Positions 1 to 7,300 of a stretch of DNA of 42,884 nt are shown in pieces; position 1 is the first letter of the stretch, and the number at the start of each line of letters is the position of its first letter. Under the pieces are notes generated by a model. The model was not told the DNA's origin and made no database searches. It was given only the letters and a program-made list of their open reading frames with translations. This DNA comes from Eubacteriaceae bacterium (lineage in GTDB: Bacteria > Bacillota > Clostridia > Eubacteriales > Eubacteriaceae), in assembly GCA_030156895.1 (NCBI GenBank), contig JASGLP010000025.1, positions 1-42,884 of the forward strand, read 5' to 3'. Both the position numbers and the translations under genes were made by a program.

Positions 1-34
1 CAGAACCAAAGATGCAAGGGTGAAACTGGCATCG

Positions 35-63
35 CTCTACCCTGAATTATAATCAGGGTAGAG
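35..63. repeat. Perfect 11-bp inverted repeat
   Basis: CTCTACCCTGA and its exact reverse complement flank a 7-base AT-rich loop. There is no T-run on either side, so it is not a standard intrinsic terminator. It lies just downstream of the minus-strand gene at 100-399 and could still end that transcript, or could belong to an element that continues past the window edge. Confidence 0.6.
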
Positions 64-99
64 TTAGTTCTGTTATGAACGTGCCACTACACTAGTTGC

Positions 100-399
100 T
101 TAATAATCTATAATCTTCACTCCATCAATATAAAGATTTAAGCCATCGGGTAAGATATAATATGTCTTATAAGGTATATTGCATGTAAATTTTCTTTTAG
201 CTTCTTCGCATTCTTCTTTTGTACAATCGCAACTTGTACAGTAATTAACATTCCCAATAATAGCGGGCTTATTACCAAACGCATACCCGATAAAACTAAA
301 TTCTTCTTCATCAAATTCACCATCAAAGTAACTTTTAGCTCTTACGTATCCTTTCAGTTCAACACCATTTTTCAAATCAATAATCTTCTCAATCAACAT
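100..399 (-). CDS. Hypothetical protein, 99 aa, Cys-rich centre
   Basis: I do not recognise this protein. The start is taken at MLIEKII because AGAGGTG sits seven bases upstream; an upstream in-frame ATG would put that ribosome site inside the gene. The chain is acidic and probably soluble, with no signal peptide or membrane segment. Four cysteines cluster in the middle (CTSCDCTKEEC), followed by FTC, so a bound metal or disulfides are possible. It is the last gene of the AT-rich minus-strand block. A gap of about 125 bases from the preceding gene means it may have its own promoter. Existence is likely; function is unknown. Confidence 0.6.
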   Translation of the reverse strand: MLIEKIIDLKNGVELKGYVRAKSYFDGEFDEEEFSFIGYAFGNKPAIIGNVNYCTSCDCTKEECEEAKRKFTCNIPYKTYYILPDGLNLYIDGVKIIDY

Positions 400-525
400 A
401 AAATCACCTCTTTCCACTAATTAAACTAAGAAATATCCTCATTGTATCAAAATAAATTTCGCCTTTAGTATTGAATTATATTATTAACAATTAATTGCAA
501 ACAACGTTTGAAAAATTTATTTTAA

Positions 526-1887
526 TTAAACAGTAAATGGTCTATTAGGTAATGCCTTAACAATTTCTTCAGGACATATTTCGGCTTCTAATCGCTCCCA
601 TTCTTCAAGGATTTCATTTGTATTCCGTTTTAATTTTGCCACCTTAGAATGTCTTTTCCTAACCTCATTCAAATATGGAATCAAATATCGAATTACAGCT
701 AAAATTTCCGTTAGATTAATATCTTGAGGCCTTTTAGTTATAATTATTTTCCCCGTATTTGTTGCCATTACAACTGTATGTGCCAAAAGAAACATTTCAC
801 GATTTTTAGCATTTCGGGCTGGAAACAAAATCATTTTTATTTTGTCAGCATTAGAAAAATCATTTTCAACATAAATATCAGAAGTTTCTATAAGTTCTTG
901 TGTTGCAACAATACCCATATAAACTCGGAGAATTAATTCAATACCAATTGTAGAAACACTTTGGATTGCAACATTCTTCATATTTAATCCTTGTTTATAT
1001 AAATTCACAGTCAAGAGTCTTAAAGCTCTACTATCACTTTCCATGAAAAAGGAATATCCTGGGATAGGGAGACTCATTTTTGAAAAAAAGTCTCCTTTCA
1101 TATGCTCGATAAAAAATTTTAACGCTTCATAATACGTTTCACATACTTCGTAAGGTTTCCCATATTGGTTTACATTTGATACTATCTTTTCTGCAATTCC
1201 ATTGTGATGCGTTATACCAACAAATGTGCCATTCTTAATTTGCCATATAGCCTCAATTATTCTAAATAAATCATGCCCTTTTGCTAATATTCTGTGCGTC
1301 CCTAAATTTGCCCCTGATTCCTTATCCGCACCAAAATACTTTCCTTGATAATCTATTGGCGAATTAGGCTTATGCTTATGCAATTCATCTAAATATTTAG
1401 AAAACTCTGAATTTTGACCAGTCAATGGATTATCTCGATTTCCTAAAACAAAATCTGCGGTTATGCCTACAATAGCTGCTGAAAATACAATTATAAAGTC
1501 ATTCGTACCCCACTTTTCCGCTCTTGCTACAGGTCTATTCAATTCTTTATCAATCTCTTCAATAATTTCTGAATCCAGTAAATCCTCTCTTTTGATGTTT
1601 TCAGGATCAAGTCCATGATCAGTTAAATCTTGATATGCTTCATCTGCTAGCTCTTGATAAGACATCGCTTCATATTTATTGGTAATTGTAGTTATTGCTT
1701 CTTGCTTTTTATACTTAATCTCTGGTTTTTCTAACCCCTGTGATTTATAAATTTGATCGAGTTTTTTTTGCAATTCTTCAATTTTTGAAGATTGGACACT
1801 AGCAATTTCTGACAATTCATGCATACTCTCTTTGATATCATCTACATCTAATTGTTCACTTTTTAATATAATATAATCTTTATCCAT
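526..1887 (-). CDS. Unknown 453-aa protein with coiled coil and hydrophobic segments
   Basis: No family was recognised. Residues about 20-50 look like a coiled coil (SSKIEELQKKLDQIYKS). Residues about 130-148 (DFIIVFSAAIVGITADFVLG) are strongly hydrophobic, and a second, weaker segment lies near 313-328. Between them is a polar region with the spaced motif H198-R199...G204-H205-D206, followed by an aromatic helix and HH at 227-228. Such His/Asp spacing could be catalytic or metal-binding, but that is inference. The tail near 410-440 is charged and helical. It starts four bases after the coiled-coil gene, so the two are probably co-translated in the WYL-TerB operon. Base composition is visibly more AT-rich than the core genes. 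Confidence 0.75.
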   Translation of the reverse strand: MDKDYIILKSEQLDVDDIKESMHELSEIASVQSSKIEELQKKLDQIYKSQGLEKPEIKYKKQEAITTITNKYEAMSYQELADEAYQDLTDHGLDPENIKREDLLDSEIIEEIDKELNRPVARAEKWGTNDFIIVFSAAIVGITADFVLGNRDNPLTGQNSEFSKYLDELHKHKPNSPIDYQGKYFGADKESGANLGTHRILAKGHDLFRIIEAIWQIKNGTFVGITHHNGIAEKIVSNVNQYGKPYEVCETYYEALKFFIEHMKGDFFSKMSLPIPGYSFFMESDSRALRLLTVNLYKQGLNMKNVAIQSVSTIGIELILRVYMGIVATQELIETSDIYVENDFSNADKIKMILFPARNAKNREMFLLAHTVVMATNTGKIIITKRPQDINLTEILAVIRYLIPYLNEVRKRHSKVAKLKRNTNEILEEWERLEAEICPEEIVKALPNRPFTV

Positions 1888-1891
1888 TTAT

Positions 1892-2296
1892 TTAGCCTTG
1901 CATTTTCAATATTTCCATCAAATACTCAACTTGTATTGTCAAATTATCTATCGCTTTAGCATCATCAGTGCGATTTTTTTTCAAGTCATCAATTTCTTTT
2001 TTTAACTCATCAATTTCCTTCTTTAAAGCAATAATTATATTCTGCTTTGATTTTTCTGCTTTTTGTAATCTCTCTACTTCTTCTTGTAAGTCCTTTTTAC
2101 TCCTATTTTTACGCTTTCCTTTCCAAGCCTTATCAAATTTTTCTGACCCAATAATTCCTACAGTACCAGCTATAATAGCTGATGTTATCATCCCCCCCGC
2201 AACTCCTAACGCTGGATTAACTACTCTTAATCCAGTTGTTAATACAATTAACGTTCCAGTTCCAACAGCTTTCGCAAATTTCTTTCCAAATTCCAT
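1892..2296 (-). CDS. Gly-rich membrane-insertion plus coiled-coil protein, 134 aa
   Basis: The first 55 residues are small and hydrophobic with many glycines and alanines (GTGTLIVLTTGL, GVAGGMITSAIIAGTVGIIG). This pattern resembles glycine-zipper segments that insert into or span membranes. A basic linker (KGKRKNRSKKD) follows, and then residues 70-134 form a regular heptad coiled coil (LKKEIDELKKEIDDLKKN). The layout suggests a membrane-anchored oligomer. It lies three bases after the TerB-like gene and four bases before the 453-aa gene, consistent with a complex made from one message. No named family was assigned. Confidence 0.75.
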   Translation of the reverse strand: MEFGKKFAKAVGTGTLIVLTTGLRVVNPALGVAGGMITSAIIAGTVGIIGSEKFDKAWKGKRKNRSKKDLQEEVERLQKAEKSKQNIIIALKKEIDELKKEIDDLKKNRTDDAKAIDNLTIQVEYLMEILKMQG

Positions 2297-2299
2297 TAA

Positions 2300-2710
2300 T
2301 TATTTTACCTCCAAAGCAATCTCTAATTTATTTTGAAGTTCCTGTGATTCGTTTATAATACTTTCTAATTCATGAATTTTTTTTGTTTCAATTTTCATTA
2401 ATTGGGCGATTTCTTCAACAGTCTCTCTTTCTATTTCAGTATAATCCCTATCAATATAGCAAATTAGAATTAATTCATAAAGTAGCATAAGTTTAGTGTT
2501 TCTTTGTTCAATGTCAATCACGATATCAGAAATTCTTTTACCATCAATAATTTCTTTTAAGTTTTGTTCAATTAATTCATCTGACATATTATTATTACGT
2601 GCAATCGAATAAAACATTTCTGTTTCCTCAGCCGTAATTTTACCATCAGCGCTTACCATGTACATTAATGTTTGAATATAGCTTATTTTTTCTTTTTCTT
2701 CTAATATCAT
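2300..2710 (-). CDS. TerB-like domain protein, 136 aa
   Basis: The protein is all-helical with two acidic repeats typical of TerB-like domains: VSADGKITAEE near residue 20 and IDRDYTEIERE near residue 85. TerB-family domains occur in tellurite-resistance and membrane-linked stress systems and in several phage-defence loci; the exact chemistry is unclear, although metal binding by the acidic loops has been proposed. The start is set at MILEEKEK, preceded by a G-run; the longer open frame begins inside the WYL stop region and lacks a good ribosome site. It follows the WYL gene by 47 bases and precedes the coiled-coil gene by three, so all four genes look like one operon. Confidence 0.75.
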   Translation of the reverse strand: MILEEKEKISYIQTLMYMVSADGKITAEETEMFYSIARNNNMSDELIEQNLKEIIDGKRISDIVIDIEQRNTKLMLLYELILICYIDRDYTEIERETVEEIAQLMKIETKKIHELESIINESQELQNKLEIALEVK

Positions 2711-2757
2711 TTTAACCCCCCATAAATTATTAAAAATTACACCCTTTAATCCTAATA

Positions 2758-3735
2758 TCAATCCATTTCATATTTCACTCTCATCCGCTCAATCATCTCA
2801 ATCATCTCTTTCCGGTAACTTGGCGGACTGATCACCTCAACCCAATCCCCCTGTGAAAGCAGCCATTTTTTAACCCCTTCACCATAAACGCTTGCCTTAA
2901 TCAGTGTCTCTCCATTTTCCTCTGAAATTGGTTTGGCTGTCGGCAGACGATCAAAGACAGATTCCAGCGAATCACCTTTAAACTTAAATTTGATAGTGGT
3001 TAGTTCACCAGTATACATAAATTGAATCCGTTCTCTAAATTCACCCTCTTTAAAACGCTTACTGTCATCAACAATCTTAAAATGCTCATCATCGCATACT
3101 GCATAATTAAGAAACCGGTCTAGTCTGAAAATGCGCGAACCTGAATCATCCTTTTCGTGCTTCTCAGCAATTAGATAAAAATAATATTCATTAAACAACA
3201 ATCCCAATGGATTTATTTTGTAAGCTTTTATTTTCCCATCCTGCTTCTTGTATTGAACGTCCAGAACATTCTGCGTTCTAATGTTCTGACTGAAAAACCA
3301 TATTCGCTCAATCAAGTCTTCATCATGTTTGACCGGATGGTAGCGCCGACGCTCATTTCTTATTCCCAGTTCAATTGCCTTACGGTTAAAGGATAATCGC
3401 AGGAGATGATTAAGGATCTCATCCATTTCTTTTTCATTAAATGCCCGGGCATCCATCAGCACCTTGATCACTGCAAAGATATCATGATCTGACAGTGCCA
3501 CGCTTCCTTCCCGGTTTAAACGATGGCCTTTTGCTTTACGATCATAAACAACTCTGATCTCAGGATAAGCAGACTGGAGATAGTCTTCAATCTCCTTTAA
3601 ATCCCGTTGAATGGTTTTATCGCTAACCTCATATTGATCAGCCCATTTCTGTTTATTGACAATCTCACCCTGTATGATCTGATCATAAATAGCCAGGAGA
3701 CGGGCTGTTTTCTTTTCATCATGATATGATTCCAC
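2758..3735 (-). CDS. WYL-domain transcriptional regulator, 325 aa
   Basis: The N-terminus is a winged helix (KWADQYEVSDKTIQRDLKEI) of the HTH_11/DeoR type. The centre (about 140-225) is a WYL ligand-sensing domain ending in RIFRLDRFLNY; the usual WYL triplet reads FYL here (EYYFYLIAE). The C-terminal 80 residues match a WCX extension. The gene starts with GTG, with AGGAAG seven bases upstream. WYL regulators commonly control phage-defence and DNA-damage loci, sensing nucleic acid or nucleotides. It lies 30 bases after the small zinc-ribbon gene and 47 before the TerB gene. Its codon use looks more like the core genome than the AT-rich genes downstream. Confidence 0.9.
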   Translation of the reverse strand: MESYHDEKKTARLLAIYDQIIQGEIVNKQKWADQYEVSDKTIQRDLKEIEDYLQSAYPEIRVVYDRKAKGHRLNREGSVALSDHDIFAVIKVLMDARAFNEKEMDEILNHLLRLSFNRKAIELGIRNERRRYHPVKHDEDLIERIWFFSQNIRTQNVLDVQYKKQDGKIKAYKINPLGLLFNEYYFYLIAEKHEKDDSGSRIFRLDRFLNYAVCDDEHFKIVDDSKRFKEGEFRERIQFMYTGELTTIKFKFKGDSLESVFDRLPTAKPISEENGETLIKASVYGEGVKKWLLSQGDWVEVISPPSYRKEMIEMIERMRVKYEMD

Positions 3736-3764
3736 TTTATCTTCCTACCTTTCCTGACAATATC

Positions 3765-3908
3765 TTAAATACGCACATTATTCTTGCACTCCTGACAAAC
3801 CTTCACCACACCAGCATGGCTCTTCATTGACGTTGTAGCCGGTTTCTTATGGCATATTTCACATAATTGATTCTTTTTCTGATCCTTATCGTTTTTCTTT
3901 AAAATCAT
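3765..3908 (-). CDS. Small zinc-ribbon protein, 47 aa
   Basis: This short frame encodes MILKKNDKDQKKNQ, then CEIC, a 21-residue basic spacer, and CQEC, ending NNVRI. Two CxxC knuckles indicate a four-Cys zinc ribbon that may bind nucleic acid or a protein partner. AAGGGG lies nine bases before the chosen ATG; an in-frame ATG six codons upstream is less well placed. It is the first gene of the likely operon with the WYL regulator 30 bases downstream. The pairing suggests a co-regulator or adaptor, which is inference. Confidence 0.7.
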   Translation of the reverse strand: MILKKNDKDQKKNQLCEICHKKPATTSMKSHAGVVKVCQECKNNVRI

Positions 3909-3945
3909 CCTGATTCCCCTTTTCATTGATTTACTTTATGATATT

Positions 3946-3978
3946 AGTATAAAGGAATCACCTGGACATAATTCGTCC
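3946..3978 (-). promoter_or_regulatory. Candidate promoter with operator-like GGAC...GTCC over the -35
   Basis: On the minus strand a TATACT -10 (3946-3951) lies five bases short of an interrupted palindrome GGACgaattatGTCC (3964-3978), which covers the place of a -35 box. The -35 itself (GAATTA) is poor. This arrangement fits control of the zinc-ribbon/WYL operon by a DNA-binding protein, perhaps the WYL product acting on itself. The assignment is tentative. Confidence 0.35.
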
Positions 3979-4335
3979 TGTAATGTAATTTTCAAAGAAA
4001 TATTAACACGCAATAATTTAGTAGGTTAACTCTTATCTGATTAAAAATCAAAAGGGCCAATAGGGCGGATCATTTCAAAATAATTTTAGAAATTCATGGT
4101 GTCTTAAGCGCAATTCAGTTCTCGTTAATGTATTTATATAAAATGCGTAAATAATAAACTGTGCACATTATTTGGGGTTTTCTGTATTCTCGCCTTACTA
4201 TACTGACATTACCAGCAAAACAGATTCCAACGTGGGATTAATGGGATTGAAAAATTTATCACATGATACTAATTCGATAAAATAACTAAAGACTCAATTT
4301 TTAAATATTCCAGTATTCTTGTATGAGAGACTATG
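3979..4335. other. AT-rich gap without a recognised gene
   Basis: This stretch separates the helicase stop codon from the zinc-ribbon/WYL operon. I found no convincing reading frame, tRNA or terminator. The only local pattern is a short tandem GGGATTAATGGGATT near 4232-4248. It may contain promoter elements or decayed sequence. Confidence 0.5.
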
Positions 4336-7300
4336 TTACTCAACAATTACTTTCCCATCAATTTCTTTGACCTTTTCGCTCAATTTCAATTGTTCATATG
4401 CTGCAAACATAGAGCTGTTTATTCTTTCTGACCGTCTTTTAAATCCGTAGGACCTTGCCGTTTCTGAACAAACTGAATCAACAGTCGCTCCTACACAAAC
4501 TTGGGCTACATTATACATTGCAACAGCCAGCTCTTCGGTACTAATATGCTGAATTGATCTGGTGTTGTTTAGTATTGGTTTAATAACAACTTCATTATTG
4601 GGCATTAAAAAATCACCGTTTCTAATAACATCATTTTCTAAACGTACAAGACCATAATCAACTTCTTTTCTAACGGTTGATGATACTTTTTCCCGACCAA
4701 ATAAAGGTGCAATCCGCTTACATAACAGATCATAATGAATGGGAAACTCTTTATTAACAACTTCCATTATGCAATCAACAAGTTCTAAATTGCCATATGA
4801 ATTTTTAGGGAGGCTATCAAAATCCGCATAGACCTGTCTTTCAAATTGGTAAGGATTATCATCATCTTCCAGCGTTTCTTTTATATCAACCGTTAAATAT
4901 GAGTGTTCAGTATTTTGAATGTTCAAATTTTTAACTCTTTCGATTTCGAAACTATCTGACTCATTATTATAATCAAGAAGCGCTTTTTCGACAGCTTCAA
5001 TTAATTTTTCGCCTTCCGTCACAGGATCTTTTATCCAGTCAGTGGACCAAATTCTATAGATAGTCCATCCCATATCTTCTAATACAGATTGTCTTAAACG
5101 ATCTCTTTCTCTTGCTGTTCTTGCCGAATGATATGCTGCACCATCACATTCAATTCCTAATACATATTTGCCACTGTGCGTTGGATGTTTTATAGCTAAG
5201 TCAATACGATATCCGGAGCACCCAATTTGAGTTCCCACTTGATATCCTTTTCTATCAAGATAATTAAAAACCGCTTCTTCAAATGCCGAATCATGTTCTA
5301 TAATATCACTTTCATTCGTTTCAGAAAGTAATACAGACGGTCCATTAATTGCAAAATCAATATAACTCCTCAATAACTTTGGACCTTCCGAAGATACTCT
5401 GTTTAAATCAATATCGGTTGGCATAATAGATCCCACAAGTTTTACATTATATTTCGCTCTCGTGATAGCAACATTTAAACGTCTTTCACCGCCAGATTTA
5501 CTTAACGGCCCAAAGTTCATATGCATCTGTCCACCTTGAGGAGGTTTTGCATAACCTATACTGAAGATTATTGTATCCCTCTCGTCACCCTGGACATTTT
5601 CCAAATTTTTAATAAAGAATGATTCAACCAAATCTTCTTTGAAGAATTGTTCATAGGTTGTATTCTTCATTCGAAGCTGTCTTACAGCACCATCTATTGC
5701 TTGCTGCTGTACTTCACCAAATACTATAACACCCAATGATCGGTTTGGGAATTTTCTAAAGTGATCAAATACCATTTCAGCAATTTTTTGAGCTTCTATA
5801 GTATTACCCTTTTTCCCACCACGGTCATAAAATCCATCTTTTACATAAAAATATTCAACACCGTGATCATTAACTTTTTCTGCATTTGAAGGGAAAGTTA
5901 TTAGCTTATTCTTATAAATCTTGGCATTTGAAAATGCAATCAAATGTTCATGCCTACTTCTGTAATGCCATAATAACGTTCTTTCCGGCAACAGATTTGC
6001 TTCATCCAAAATTGATTCATAAGCATTCACATCATCCAGTTCATCATCGTTATCATTATCAAATTCTTCATCAGATACTGATGCTGCAAAAAAATTGGTA
6101 GGCGGGAGCTGCTTACTGTCCCCAGCAATAATCACCTGCTTTGCTCTTGAAATTGCTCCAATGGCATTCTCAGTATTAATCTGAGAAGCCTCATCAAATA
6201 TCACCATATCAAAATCATAGCTTTCAGATTCAAGAAAAATACTGACAGAAAGCGGTGACATCATTAAACACGGCTTTAATGTCAATAACAAATTAGGTAT
6301 TTGGGCAAATAGCTTTCTAATGGGCATTATTCTTCGTTGTTTGCTTAATTCCCTTTTTAAAATACTTATTTCATCCACGCCGTTGGTAAACCTAGAAAGT
6401 GATGGCAAATTATCAATTAATTTCTTCTTAACTCTGGCTTTAGCGATTTCTAACTGTTCTTTGTCAAGTTTCGAAAATTCATTTATAATAAATTCCTGAT
6501 TTCTCCTTCTAAAGTTCATAACCTCTGGATAATGTGGCAATATCGCATCTAGCCACAAACGAAAGAACCGTTTTTTAAATACCGGTATTATTTTACTGGT
6601 TTTAATCTGCATCTCCTTCATCTTATTAATATAATCTTCAAGACCTTCATCAATACAGTTTTTCTGTGCAGTCCTAAAATCAATCCATTCTTCAAGACTT
6701 GCTAGGCCATTTTTACATTTTTCAACTCTTTCAAGCAAGACATTAATGGTGCAATCTTGTAGCATATCTTTATCATCAAAGATTTTCAAGAACCATATAA
6801 ATTCTTGATCAATTTGCTGGATTACATTGTTTAAATCTGATAAAAAGCTATTACACAAACTTATCTTATCGCTACTTTTACAAATATTTTCAATAAATTC
6901 CTGATTCACATCATACTTTTCAGTTATTTTTCTGAATTGACTGGCCCATTCCAAAGTTTTTTTAACTTGATTCCAATCAGTATTCAGCCCTGAATACAAA
7001 TCTTGATAGTGATTCTTCAGCTTAATATCATTTGATTCAATCAAGTTTGTCATTTTTTTCAGATCATTTAATGAAGTAAGTCCCAATTCTAGGTTTGAAA
7101 ATAAATCCAACATTTTTTCCAAAATATTAAGCTTGGTATTTTCCCTGTCATAAACATCAAAAAACTGGGTTTGATATTCTTGTGAATTTTCGGACAGCAA
7201 ATCAGATATTTCTGCCATTTGTTTCAATTTCAAAAGGGTTTGTATAACAGTTTCATCTTCAATTTTTTTTACAATAGTTTTATATTTCCCTAAAATCTCT

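Noticed and set aside
1968..2336. Plus-strand frame of 122 codons rich in Phe and Ser
   Set aside because: It is the antisense shadow of the coiled-coil gene; Lys/Glu codons read as Phe/Ser on the other strand.
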